From the NCBI GenBank assembly GCA_964352775.1, contig CAYGTK010000193.1, positions 1-7,843 on the forward strand: a stretch of DNA of 7,843 bases, read 5' to 3'. The notes below the pieces were generated by a model. That model did not search any database and was not told the DNA's origin. It saw only the letters and a list, made by a program, of their open reading frames with translations. A program made the translations under genes and the position numbers. Shown here one piece after another: positions 1-7,007 of this stretch. Numbering within the stretch: position 1 is the first letter of the stretch; the number at the start of each line of letters is the position of its first letter. The stretch is from CAYGTK01 sp964352775. Lineage in GTDB: Bacteria; Bacteroidota; Bacteroidia; Chitinophagales; CAIOSU01.

Positions 1-572
1 GTGTATTGGATGAATATGGGCAGATAGATATGCTGTTTCACAATGGCGGCATCAGTCAGCGCTCGTTCGTGCGAGATGCTGAATTGGAAGTAGATAGACA
101 AATGATGGAGGTGAACTACTTTGGTACCGTTGCTTTAACTAAGGCGCTGCTGCCTCAGTTCATGAAACAACAGCATGGGCATATAGGGGTGGTTACCAGT
201 TTAACGGGCAAAATAGGCTCTCCGCTACGCTCGGGCTATGCCGCTAGCAAACACGCCCTACATGGTTTTTTTGATAGCCTACGTGCCGAGCATGATAAAG
301 ACAACCTGAAGATCAGCCTGATAATACCAGGCTATATCGCTACCGACCTTCCCTACAAAGCCCTACTAGGCGATGGCAGCCCCCAAAACAAAATGGACCA
401 AGCCACAGCCAAAGGCATAAAGCCCGACGAATGCGCCAAACGAATACTAAAAGGCCTACGAAAAGAGAAGCAAGAGATACTGGTAGGTGGTAAAGAACTG
501 GCAGCCGTGTACTTAAAGCGATTCTTCCCTGTGCTTTTTAGTAAGATATTAGCTAGGGTTGATGTAACCTAG
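1..572 (+). CDS. SDR family NAD(P)-dependent oxidoreductase, 5'-truncated
   Basis: This is the C-terminal part of a classical short-chain dehydrogenase/reductase; the first full codon is at base 3 and the N-terminal half of the Rossmann fold, with the TGxxxGxG cofactor loop, lies outside the window. Numbering from the TTG codon at base 6, the visible family landmarks are the NGG form of the usual NAG motif (13-15, followed by ISQRS), the structural Asn37 in the VNYFG segment, catalytic Ser65 in the VVTSLTG segment, and the YxxxK pair Tyr78/Lys82. The IIPGYIATD segment (107-115) matches the usual PG-x-(V/I)-x-T-(D/E) stretch after the catalytic core. The ISQRS motif resembles DHRS7-like SDRs, which are membrane-associated or act on lipid or retinoid-like substrates, but the substrate cannot be read here. 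TTG at base 6 is unlikely to be the true start because the coding frame continues to the window edge. There is no clear terminator after the TAG stop, only a weak 6-bp hairpin at 587-604 with no T-run. Confidence 0.93.
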   Translation, partial: VLDEYGQIDMLFHNGGISQRSFVRDAELEVDRQMMEVNYFGTVALTKALLPQFMKQQHGHIGVVTSLTGKIGSPLRSGYAASKHALHGFFDSLRAEHDKDNLKISLIIPGYIATDLPYKALLGDGSPQNKMDQATAKGIKPDECAKRILKGLRKEKQEILVGGKELAAVYLKRFFPVLFSKILARVDVT

Positions 573-719
573 AAATATTCTACCCCACATTTCCCAATAA
601 ATGTTAATTCCGACAAAGGCATGAAATAGTGCTATGAATTACATGGTTGTAATATAGACCGACCCCCAAAGTGCACACCTGGTAGTCCTTCAATTATTCA
701 CCATTTAATTCTACACGTT

Positions 720-1712
720 ATGACACGTCCACAGCCCCTTTATGCCCTGTTGTTACCCATCTTACTTTTACTAGCCAGTTGCAGCCAGCAAGTTGAAAAG
801 GCCTCTACCCCACCCGAATTATTGCGCGATCAGGTAATGCTTCGCTATTTAGAGAATGTCCGCTTAGGCGATGGCGTTCCGCTCGATCTTGACGTATCTG
901 TTCGCTGGAGGATAACTGACCCTGAGCAATTTGAAAAGCAATTCACCAGTCCGCAGATATACGATAGCTTAATATTGTACCCGCGTAGTCAGCAGTTGGC
1001 TGGTAAGGTCTCCAATACTTTTAACAAGGTCGATTCCGTTTTCTCTACCCAACGCGAACGTTATGTTGAAGCTGTTCGCACAGCCCTTCAAAGTCAAGCT
1101 GGGGAAGAGATAGTGAGTATTGTGGAAGTGATAGTATCTGATCTTTATTTTCCCAACACGTACACTACTTCGCGTGAGCAAACAGCCATGAAGCAGCGTG
1201 AATTGGAGCAGATAAAATTCCAGAACGTGATAGATGTGGAACAAGCCTTAGCCAATGAGAAGAAAGCCGAAGCCCAAGGTAAGGTAGAAATAGCTAAAGC
1301 TGAAGCTGACGGAAAAGTATCAGAAATAAACGCCAAAACGGAAGAAAAACGCCGACTGAATACCCTAGCCAAAGCAAAAACCGATGCCGAAGTAATAGAG
1401 ATGCGCGCCATAGCAGAAGCCAAGCGACAGACCTTATTAGCAGAGGCCGAACTAGATAAAAAACGCAAACAGAATATGATAGATGCCAACCGCCAACGCG
1501 AGTTTGACAAGGCAGCCGTGGAAATGAAACGCGAGCAAGATAAAATGATGATAGACCAAGAAATTCGCCTAGCCACGCTATACTCCGACAATCCCATTTA
1601 CGCTAGCTACCTAGTAAATAAAGAGATGGCCAGTAAAATTGAAATAGCCGTACTGCCCACAAATGCAGGTGCTGATATACTGGGTGGTATGTTCAGTAGA
1701 AGGGATAAATAA
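720..1712 (+). CDS. SPFH/band-7 domain lipoprotein with long coiled coil
   Basis: The predicted product has 330 residues. The N-terminus is a lipoprotein signal peptide: a hydrophobic stretch (about 7-19) ends in the lipobox LASC, making Cys21 the likely lipidated residue. Residues about 35-160 resemble an SPFH/band-7 (prohibitin/stomatin/flotillin) domain, including a VPLDLDVSVRWRITDP segment (53-68) and the RERYVEAVR region before a YFPNTY turn. Residues about 150-285 are a charged Ala/Glu/Lys-rich region predicted to be a long coiled coil, as in other SPFH proteins that assemble into rings or cages. The C-terminal segment IEIAVLPTNAGADILGG (307-323) is the usual hydrophobic tail after the coiled coil. 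SPFH proteins scaffold membrane microdomains and often control membrane proteases; that role is inferred here. A lipid anchor instead of a transmembrane helix would place the domain in the periplasm or on an outer-membrane leaflet. The gene ends three bases before the convergent gene's stop. No promoter consensus is recognisable upstream. Confidence 0.88.
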   Translation: MTRPQPLYALLLPILLLLASCSQQVEKASTPPELLRDQVMLRYLENVRLGDGVPLDLDVSVRWRITDPEQFEKQFTSPQIYDSLILYPRSQQLAGKVSNTFNKVDSVFSTQRERYVEAVRTALQSQAGEEIVSIVEVIVSDLYFPNTYTTSREQTAMKQRELEQIKFQNVIDVEQALANEKKAEAQGKVEIAKAEADGKVSEINAKTEEKRRLNTLAKAKTDAEVIEMRAIAEAKRQTLLAEAELDKKRKQNMIDANRQREFDKAAVEMKREQDKMMIDQEIRLATLYSDNPIYASYLVNKEMASKIEIAVLPTNAGADILGGMFSRRDK

Positions 1713-1715
1713 GAA

Positions 1716-3191
1716 CTAAGCATTAACTGCACCAAGATGCCCCTGCACCCATAGCCGTAGGTCGATGTAATCCTGCACGTTGGCTATGGCTTTTTCATCC
1801 ATCCCATTATAGAGTTGGCCCTGTAGGGTTTTGAAAAGCAAACGATGTTCGCCCTTAGGGCTGGTGCTGAGTTTAGAGAAGAATTTTAGCAGCCGCTGTT
1901 CTACTGGTAAAAGCGTTCTACGTTTTTTAAGGGAGCGGCGGCAGCTTTCTACACCATATCGCAGTACTATGTTATTATCTAGCTCATAGTGCGTCATCAA
2001 GTTTAGGAAGTTAGCGTAGTTCTGTATGTCTTCCCGCAGGTCTCCAAAATTCAACTCGGTTATACTTCTACTGTGATCAAGCGATGCGCTGTAGTTCCTA
2101 TCTAAAAAGTGCAAGTAGGCCAATTGATAAGGGATGAGTAACTGATATTCAGGCGGCAACTGCTTTTCGTACTTAGCTATAAAGTCCCCTGCCTCTTTCA
2201 TAATACCTCTAGCTTCATCTGTGTTTTTCTTGTCGCGATACAACTCCAATTCCACATTATAAGCCTTGGCCTGCGATTTTAAGTAGATAGGGTCTTGAGC
2301 AGTTAAGCCATAAGCTTTAGGTACTTCCCTTATTTTTTCTAGCAGAGGTATTACCTCATGACGTTTCTGGGTGAATAGCAGGCAACCCACCTTATTGTTA
2401 AGCATGGTTATATAGGTATTTGGGTCGTTCTTTATCCGCTCAGGTCGCTCTTCCCAAAGACCTATCAGCTCATTTAGCTCGTCTTCTGCCCGTTCGGCAC
2501 CATCTCCACTAAATACGTGATAAGCATACCATATCAGGTGATACAACGTACGGCTATCTAACGAATCGGGCTTCTCATCCAAGTCTAGTACCGGAAACTC
2601 CTTATCCAATATTTTACTAGGTTGTATACGCACATAGTCGAGCATATTAATGGTGATGGTCCACAGGTCAAAGTGCTCTTCTAGTAGCTTTAGAGACTTT
2701 TTCTGCTCCTCAACTATCGCATTTAGTTCTCCCTTTTTACCGCTATTTCCATACTGCGCCACCAATAGCTTACGCTGCCAAGTGAGCAATTCTACCTGAA
2801 GAGGGTGAAGCTCATACTCCTTAGCTATCTCTAGCGCACGCACTATCCATAAGCCACACTGTGGGTATAGCTCTTTACGAAAAAGGATGCCAATATCACG
2901 TAATAGATCTAGCACCTCTGCCGTTTTATCTTGCGCTGCATGGAAATTCCGAAGGGCTCGCATTATCAGCCGAGTGAGGTAAATTTTGGTTACGTGCAGT
3001 TGCTTCACGAACTTCTCGCCAGCAAACTCTTCTTTTATAGCCTTTTCATCACTTACCTCTTGCGCTTCTATAGCATCAAATAGGCGCATGTAGTTGCTAT
3101 TATTACCTTGCAGCGCTACCAGCCGTAAGTAGCGCTTCTCGCTTTTAGTGAGCGACTTTACCAAGTCGAACAGTTGTCCCTTCTTTTGCAT
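1716..3191 (-). CDS. Conserved hypothetical helical (TPR-like) protein, Bacteroidota type
   Basis: I do not know a function for this 491-residue protein. It begins with a basic MQKKGQLFDLVKSLTKSEKR stretch; starts of the type 'KSLTKSEKRY' recur in uncharacterised Bacteroidota proteins. The rest is rich in Leu, Glu, Lys, Tyr and Arg, with repeated amphipathic helices (for example about 85-160 and 330-400) suggesting an alpha-solenoid or TPR-like fold. No signal peptide, transmembrane segment or catalytic motif is visible, so a cytoplasmic scaffold or protein-interaction role is the most that can be inferred. The start ATG (complement of 3189-3191) opens the conserved-looking N-terminus. The gene is divergent from the VOC-fold gene across 132 bp and convergent with the SPFH lipoprotein gene, with only 3 bp between stop codons and no hairpin terminator there. 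The two transcripts therefore probably overlap at their 3' ends. Confidence 0.85.
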   Translation of the reverse strand: MQKKGQLFDLVKSLTKSEKRYLRLVALQGNNSNYMRLFDAIEAQEVSDEKAIKEEFAGEKFVKQLHVTKIYLTRLIMRALRNFHAAQDKTAEVLDLLRDIGILFRKELYPQCGLWIVRALEIAKEYELHPLQVELLTWQRKLLVAQYGNSGKKGELNAIVEEQKKSLKLLEEHFDLWTITINMLDYVRIQPSKILDKEFPVLDLDEKPDSLDSRTLYHLIWYAYHVFSGDGAERAEDELNELIGLWEERPERIKNDPNTYITMLNNKVGCLLFTQKRHEVIPLLEKIREVPKAYGLTAQDPIYLKSQAKAYNVELELYRDKKNTDEARGIMKEAGDFIAKYEKQLPPEYQLLIPYQLAYLHFLDRNYSASLDHSRSITELNFGDLREDIQNYANFLNLMTHYELDNNIVLRYGVESCRRSLKKRRTLLPVEQRLLKFFSKLSTSPKGEHRLLFKTLQGQLYNGMDEKAIANVQDYIDLRLWVQGHLGAVNA

Positions 3192-3287
3192 AAGGATAGT
3201 TAATGGTTGACAGCATTTGTAAAAACATGAAAAATAGACTTTTACGTTTTCACATCAGCTTCCATCAAAACAAATGAAAAAAACGGA

Positions 3288-3295
3288 TATGTTTA
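3288..3295 (+). promoter_or_regulatory. Weak candidate -7 element for the VOC-fold gene
   Basis: TATGTTTA matches the Bacteroidota -7 consensus TAnnTTTG at all defined positions but the last, and lies 29 bp before the VOC-fold ATG in the divergent intergenic region. No convincing TTTG or TTG -33 element sits at the expected distance upstream, so this is a weak call. No comparable element was found for the divergent 491-residue gene. Confidence 0.2.
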
Positions 3296-3323
3296 GTGTC
3301 ATTCTTCACAAAAACACATCATC

Positions 3324-3692
3324 ATGGCAAACGTTATCAACTGGTTTGAAATACCAGCAGCCAATTTCGACCGAGCAAAAGAATTTTACGGCAAAGTATT
3401 AGGCGGTGAAATTCATGAACAAGAATTCAATAACATCAAACTAGGCTTCCTACCACGCGAAGGTGATGGAGTTACTGGAGCCATTGCTACCAGCCCTATG
3501 CACAAACCCAGTAAAGAAGGATCATTACTATACCTAAATGGTGGTGCCGACCTAGCTGATCCGCTTTCGAGAGTAGAAGATGCGGGTGGTGTAATTACCA
3601 TGCCCAAAACCAAAATTAGCGACGAGATAGGCTATATGGCCGTATTTGAAGATTCTGAGGGTAACGCCCTAGCATTCCATTCGCCTAATTAA
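3324..3692 (+). CDS. VOC family protein (glyoxalase/bleomycin resistance/dioxygenase fold)
   Basis: This is a single vicinal-oxygen-chelate domain protein of 122 residues, the usual size for a one-module-pair VOC protein. The opening VINWFEIPAANFDRAKEFYG (4-23) is the characteristic first beta strand and helix, with Glu9 in the first strand at a typical metal-ligand position. The second half ends with GYMAVFEDSEGNALAFHSP (103-121), the usual C-terminal strand-turn-strand with a D-(S/P)-E-GN turn. VOC proteins are cytosolic dimers that bind a divalent metal and act as lyases, isomerases, dioxygenases or antibiotic-sequestering proteins; the substrate cannot be told here. The start codon follows an A-rich leader (cacaaaaacacatc), typical of Bacteroidota starts without a Shine-Dalgarno. 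A strong intrinsic terminator follows within 10 bp of the stop, so the gene is probably monocistronic. Confidence 0.93.
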   Translation: MANVINWFEIPAANFDRAKEFYGKVLGGEIHEQEFNNIKLGFLPREGDGVTGAIATSPMHKPSKEGSLLYLNGGADLADPLSRVEDAGGVITMPKTKISDEIGYMAVFEDSEGNALAFHSPN

Positions 3693-3700
3693 TATTTTTA

Positions 3701-3735
3701 GGGAGTCTGCTGCGCCGTGCAGGCTCCCTTTTTTT
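3701..3735 (+). terminator. Strong intrinsic terminator after the VOC-fold gene
   Basis: A 10-bp stem is formed by GGGAGTCTGC (3701-3710) and GCAGGCTCCC (3719-3728), with one G-U wobble and an 8-base loop. Seven T residues (3729-3735) follow immediately, so this is a textbook Rho-independent terminator. The downstream DUF2461 gene starts only 21 bp after the T-run. Confidence 0.92.
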
Positions 3736-3756
3736 AACTATTATCTCAAAACAACT

Positions 3757-4431
3757 ATGAGCTACTTTACGCAGGAATACATCGACTTTTTTAAAGACCT
3801 TGCCGCTAACAATGACCGCGACTGGTTTCACGCCAATAAAAAACGCTACGAAAAGCATGTTAAACAACCGTTCCAAGAGTTTATAACGGACTTAATAGCC
3901 GAGCTAGATGCTATTGAAGGCAACATCAAGATCACCTACAAAGAGGCCATGTTCCGCATCAATAGAGATGTTCGTTTTGCAAAAGATAAGTCGCCTTATA
4001 AGCTCAATTTATCGGCGGTTATTTCTCCTGGTGGCCGAAAGGATATGGAAAACCCGGGTATGTACATTGAGCTGGGGCCAGAGTTTGCCAAGGTATACGG
4101 TGGACTTTATATGCTGGATAAAGAGCAACTACATCAAGTGCGTAGCTATATAGTTAAGAATGGTAAAAAGCTAGATGAGCTATTGGCTGACCAAAACTTT
4201 CAAAAGACCTTTGAGACCTTAAGCAGCAGAGAGCAAAACAAAATATTGCCGAAGGAATTTAAAGAAGCTGGAGAGAAGCAACCGATACTCTACAACAAGG
4301 CCTTCTACTTCTTCCACAAGATGCCCGCTAAGGTGATTACAAAGAAGAACTTTAAAGAAATGGTATTAGAAGATTATGAAGTAGGTAGGCCGATAACCTT
4401 GTTCTTGAAAAAGGCGATCGGAGCTAAGTAA
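3757..4431 (+). CDS. DUF2461 (TIGR02453-type) domain protein
   Basis: This 224-residue protein has the normal full length of the DUF2461 family, whose biochemical function is unknown. The diagnostic N-terminus is present: FFKDLAANNDRDWFHANKKRYE (11-32), the recurrent 'L..NN.R.WF..NK..Y' signature. It is followed by the central basic MFRINRDVRFAKDKSPYK segment (65-82), where Arg67, Arg70, Asp71, Arg73 and Lys78 form the conserved 'R..RD.RF..DKSPYK' motif. Next comes a beta-rich GMYIELGPEFAKVYGGLY region (101-118). No signal peptide or membrane segment is visible, so it is probably cytoplasmic. It sits just downstream of a strong terminator, with only 21 bp between the T-run and ATG, which is too short for a complete separate promoter unless that overlaps the hairpin or the end of the VOC-fold gene. 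No terminator is evident between it and the downstream hydrolase gene. Confidence 0.93.
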   Translation: MSYFTQEYIDFFKDLAANNDRDWFHANKKRYEKHVKQPFQEFITDLIAELDAIEGNIKITYKEAMFRINRDVRFAKDKSPYKLNLSAVISPGGRKDMENPGMYIELGPEFAKVYGGLYMLDKEQLHQVRSYIVKNGKKLDELLADQNFQKTFETLSSREQNKILPKEFKEAGEKQPILYNKAFYFFHKMPAKVITKKNFKEMVLEDYEVGRPITLFLKKAIGAK

Positions 4432-4457
4432 TAGGCCGTTAATATCTATCAAATTCA

Positions 4458-4487
4458 TTACCTTTTGGATTAAATGAAATGAGGTAA
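4458..4487 (+). promoter_or_regulatory. Possible start-sequestering hairpin before the T9SS hydrolase
   Basis: TTACCT (4458-4463) is perfectly complementary to AGGTAA (4482-4487), which directly abuts the ATG at 4488 and contains the only purine-rich GAGGT near this start. Folding would partly occlude the initiation region. The stem is short and AU-rich, so the effect is uncertain. The same stretch has TACCTTTT (4459-4466), a near match to TAnnTTTG without a clear -33 element, which could instead be a promoter. Confidence 0.25.
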
Positions 4488-5981
4488 ATGGCTATTTTAA
4501 AGTACTCTGCTTTATCGTTTCTAGTATTCATTGGCGTTTTTCTGCCAAGCAGTCTTCTAGCCCAACATCCTTGTAACGGAAGGTATACGGATGAGGTATT
4601 TTCTAACTTCACTACATCCACACAACAATACGATAGTCAACTTAACAACGATACTGTATTACAAGATTTATTCCTTAGAATGTACTCCCCACAAGGGGAC
4701 ACCATAAAGAAGAGGCCCGCAATTCTGGTGATACATGGTGGCAGCTTTACAGGTGGTAGTTATACTAGTGCACCAGTAACTGACTATTGTGAACACTTTA
4801 CAAAGCGCGGCTACATAACTGTAGCCATGCAGTATCGCTTAGGAATAAAACCTAGCGGTAATTTCTTAGTCTTTTTAAGTAACTGGCTTCACGCCGTTTA
4901 TAGAGCGGCTCAGGATACACGGTCGGCTATTTCCTACTTAAACAGCAATGCAGATACCCTTGGAATTGATACTACTCAGTTATTTGTGGGTGGATTTTCC
5001 GCAGGCGGTGCAACAGCCATTCACGCAGCCTACTGGGACCAAAGCGAAGTAGCTTTTGTAGATACAAGTTTTTGGGGTTATCTAAATGGAGTTAATTCAA
5101 TTGATACTTCAAGTAAAGGGATAAGAGGATTATTTTCAGTAGGTGCTGGAGTGGTAGACACCAATATCTTAGATAACGGAACACCTGCAATACTAGCCCA
5201 TGGAATTAACGACCCTATAGTACCCTATGGTGCTGGAACCGATGCTAATTCCGGCGTTCCTGTATTCGGTTCTCAGGCTGTATATGCCAATCTACAGCGC
5301 CAGAATACCATTAGCCATCTCTATACAATACCGGGTAGCACTCACGTACCTAGTGTAGGCTCAGTTGAAAACACCAATGTAAAAGAGTTTATTGGTGATA
5401 AGCTTTTCGAATTGCTACCACATAACGATACTATACAGTTAAACATAGACAGCACTACCCTATCAGCACCGCAAGCACTAGCTTACCAATGGAAATTTAA
5501 CGGAGACTCTATTTCTGCTAACGGACCATCACTAACAGCAGATACTACGGGATTTTATCAGTTGCAAATGATAACCCAAAGCGGTTGCTTAACTAGCAGT
5601 TCTATAATGTATGTGGAAGTACCAATAGACACCCTTAGCATTATTGATACCACAGGGCCTATAGATACTACGGTAATGGACACTACAGTGGTTGACACCA
5701 CAATTATGGATACTACATCGGTTCATTCGCATTTTCCAGAAACAGATAGTAGGGCCAAAGTATTCCCCAACCCATTTAATAGAACCGTTAACATAACTAG
5801 CACGTATGGGCTAAAAGCATATAGTATTTACACCGTAAGTGGTAAGCTAGTGCAAGAAGAAACAACTACTAAAACTTCGTATCAGATACTAACTGTGGAT
5901 TGGCCACCAGGTACCTATTTTATAAAGCTGGAAGCCAAAGAAGGAAACACCATATTCCAGAAGCTGGTAAAACAACAATAA
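4488..5981 (+). CDS. Secreted alpha/beta hydrolase (esterase-like) with T9SS sorting domain
   Basis: This 497-residue exported enzyme begins with a Sec signal peptide (residues 1-25, probable cleavage after SSLLA). An alpha/beta-hydrolase domain spans about 50-310. HGG at 83-85 is the oxyanion-hole motif of the esterase/lipase type, GFSAG at 169-173 carries nucleophile Ser171, Asp242 in the NDPIVPY stretch is the likely acid, and His286 in GSTHVP is the likely base, so the triad looks complete. An Ig-like beta domain (about 317-378, with the YQWKFNGD start typical of such modules) follows. A Thr/Asp-rich linker with four DTT pentapeptides (391-410) leads to a C-terminal T9SS type A sorting domain (about 421-497) with the VFPNPF motif (425-430) and the PPGTYFIKLE strand (473-482). 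The protein is therefore expected to cross the outer membrane by T9SS with cleavage of the tail. The substrate is unknown; a carboxyl ester is the best guess. The start is fixed by the signal peptide, and an in-frame upstream ATG is followed at once by a stop. Confidence 0.93.
   Translation: MAILKYSALSFLVFIGVFLPSSLLAQHPCNGRYTDEVFSNFTTSTQQYDSQLNNDTVLQDLFLRMYSPQGDTIKKRPAILVIHGGSFTGGSYTSAPVTDYCEHFTKRGYITVAMQYRLGIKPSGNFLVFLSNWLHAVYRAAQDTRSAISYLNSNADTLGIDTTQLFVGGFSAGGATAIHAAYWDQSEVAFVDTSFWGYLNGVNSIDTSSKGIRGLFSVGAGVVDTNILDNGTPAILAHGINDPIVPYGAGTDANSGVPVFGSQAVYANLQRQNTISHLYTIPGSTHVPSVGSVENTNVKEFIGDKLFELLPHNDTIQLNIDSTTLSAPQALAYQWKFNGDSISANGPSLTADTTGFYQLQMITQSGCLTSSSIMYVEVPIDTLSIIDTTGPIDTTVMDTTVVDTTIMDTTSVHSHFPETDSRAKVFPNPFNRTVNITSTYGLKAYSIYTVSGKLVQEETTTKTSYQILTVDWPPGTYFIKLEAKEGNTIFQKLVKQQ
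5658..5717 (+). repeat. Intragenic 15-bp repeats encoding (x)(x)DTT pentapeptides
   Basis: Four consecutive 15-bp units encode PIDTT, VMDTT, VVDTT and IMDTT, preceded by a related IIDTT at residues 385-389. They form the linker between the Ig-like domain and the T9SS sorting domain. The DNA units are diverged at synonymous sites (gatactacg, gacactaca, gacaccaca, gatactaca), suggesting an old duplication rather than a recent slippage tract. Confidence 0.8.
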
Positions 5982-5992
5982 CACTCTTCTAC

Positions 5993-6763
5993 ATGCAACT
6001 ATTTGTACTCTTGGGTATTCCCATTGTTTTATCCGCTTTATATTGGTTTTGGTTAAGAAAACCTGCGGCACCTATTGCTGACTTTACCTTCCTACCCAAT
6101 TGGAAATCCATCCTTAGCGAGAAGGTTGCCTTTTATCGCACACTAAGTGAGGAGGAAAAGAAACGCTACGAAGACGAAATACTTGAGTTTTTAAATACCA
6201 CACGCATTACCGCTGGCGGAGAAATTGAAATGACGGATGAGCTATTGCTACTAACCGCATCTAGCGCAGTAATGCCCGTATTCTACATAAAGGGTTGGCC
6301 TTACCACTCGCTGCAAGAAGTAGTTTTAGTACCCGACTATGTGCGCGACCCTGGTGATGTAAAGAACATGGAACGAACCAATATTACGGGCATGGTATTC
6401 CGAAAATCCACATCGCATACGGTGTTCTTTTCTGTATCAGCTCTAATAGATGGCTTTAAGAACTCCAGAGATAGCAAGCATGTGGGTATTCATGAATTCG
6501 CCCACTTGGTGGATTATGCTGATGGAGAGATAGATGGCGTACCCGCCGTATTCTTACCAAAAGAGCTAATACCTGAATGGAAAGCATTAATGGAGATAGA
6601 AATGGAGAACATAGCCGCAGGTAAAACAAAAATCAATCCCTACGGCGCTACAGCGGAAGAAGAATTTTTTGCCGTAATGAGCGAAGCCTACTTTGAAAAC
6701 CCAAGACGATTACAAAATCATCATAAACGGGTTTACGAACTATTGAAGAAAGTGTACAAGTAG
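5993..6763 (+). CDS. MtfA-like (peptidase M90) zinc-dependent peptidase, membrane-anchored
   Basis: The product has 256 residues when started at the ATG at 5993. This start is preferred over the in-frame ATG at 5900 because it lies 11 bp after the hydrolase stop, avoids a 31-residue basic extension read from inside the hydrolase's sorting domain, and opens directly into a hydrophobic N-terminal segment (about 2-20, ending before LRKP). The catalytic motif HEFAH (167-171) gives zinc ligands His167 and His171 and catalytic Glu168. AEEEFFAVMSEAYFENP (221-237) matches the MtfA region that supplies the third zinc ligand, most likely Glu224 by spacing. E. coli MtfA is a soluble peptidase linked to glucose regulation through the repressor Mlc; nothing here shows an Mlc-type partner, and the N-terminal membrane segment differs from that protein. 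Close spacing suggests cotranscription with the T9SS hydrolase. The stop codon lies inside the left arm of a palindromic repeat. Confidence 0.9.
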   Translation: MQLFVLLGIPIVLSALYWFWLRKPAAPIADFTFLPNWKSILSEKVAFYRTLSEEEKKRYEDEILEFLNTTRITAGGEIEMTDELLLLTASSAVMPVFYIKGWPYHSLQEVVLVPDYVRDPGDVKNMERTNITGMVFRKSTSHTVFFSVSALIDGFKNSRDSKHVGIHEFAHLVDYADGEIDGVPAVFLPKELIPEWKALMEIEMENIAAGKTKINPYGATAEEEFFAVMSEAYFENPRRLQNHHKRVYELLKKVYK

Positions 6764-6866
6764 ATGTTAGATACCAGAAGTTAGAAGTCAGATGATTGAT
6801 ACGATGTTTGATATGAAACTCGAATAAGTCTGTATTCTGTACTCTAACTTCTAACATCTATTTTTT
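6761..6866 (+). repeat. Imperfect palindromic intergenic repeat with T-run, possible terminator
   Basis: TAGATGTTAGA (6761-6771, including the peptidase stop codon) is perfectly complementary to TCTAACATCTA (6850-6860). An offset alternative pairs AGAAGTTAGA (6776-6785) with TCTAACTTCT (6843-6852). Six T residues (6861-6866) follow the right arm, so the folded RNA could act as a terminator for the hydrolase-peptidase transcript, although the loop is long (about 60-80 bases). Tracts of TTAGA/TCTAA-type words like this recur as dispersed intergenic repeats in Bacteroidota; that link is from memory and not tested here. Confidence 0.6.
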
Positions 6867-7007
6867 GAGACAAAAAAGATAAAAATTCTTTTCCTTGGTT
6901 ATCAGGCAGTTAAGTTAAAACGGAGACAGTTTTTAAATTTTTATTACACGAAACCTTGGTTGTTACAAATACGTATACTACATTTGCATTCGTAAAACGA
7001 AGAACAA
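6867..7007. other. AT-rich intergenic region holding the promoter of the TROVE locus
   Basis: The gene-free interval before the first short ORF is AT-rich with no convincing coding frame. Its recognisable content is the promoter at 6956-6986 and a small 5-bp hairpin, TTCGT-AAA-ACGAA (6989-7001), at the expected 5' end of the transcript. The wider stretch 6764-7580 also holds two short-ORF/terminator units and two tRNA-like elements, listed separately. I see no transposase remnant or CRISPR repeats. Confidence 0.6.
6956..6986 (+). promoter_or_regulatory. Bacteroidota-type promoter (TTG / TAnnTTTG) for the TROVE locus
   Basis: TACATTTG (6979-6986) matches TAnnTTTG at every defined position and is followed by C, as is common. 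A -33 TTGG lies at 6956-6959, with about 19 bp between boxes; a second TTG at 6960-6962 is an alternative. Transcription should begin around 6990-6994, about 15 bases before the first short ORF. It is the best promoter match I found in the window and the only clear one upstream of the short-ORF, tRNA-like and TROVE block. Confidence 0.72.

Noticed and set aside
1145..1597. Minus-strand 150-codon frame opposite the SPFH gene
   Set aside because: It is a Ser/Ala-rich shadow of the Glu/Lys/Ala coiled-coil codons on the plus strand, with no protein-family signal.
3908..4153. 81-codon plus-strand frame inside the DUF2461 gene
   Set aside because: It is an out-of-frame shadow fully contained in a gene with strong family motifs.
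5900..5992. Upstream in-frame ATG extending the zinc peptidase by 31 residues
   Set aside because: The extension overlaps the hydrolase's sorting-domain coding sequence, is basic and unlike a peptidase N-terminus, and would bury the membrane segment that starts naturally at 5993.
6648..6857. Minus-strand 69-codon frame across the peptidase 3' end
   Set aside because: It is made partly from the palindromic repeat and partly from antisense of the peptidase; no motif or start context supports it.
6956..6990. Sigma-54 (-24/-12) promoter, as used by proteobacterial rtc operons
   Set aside because: TTGCAT near 6985 resembles a -12 element, but no GG lies at the required spacing upstream. The Bacteroidota TAnnTTTG promoter explains the region better.
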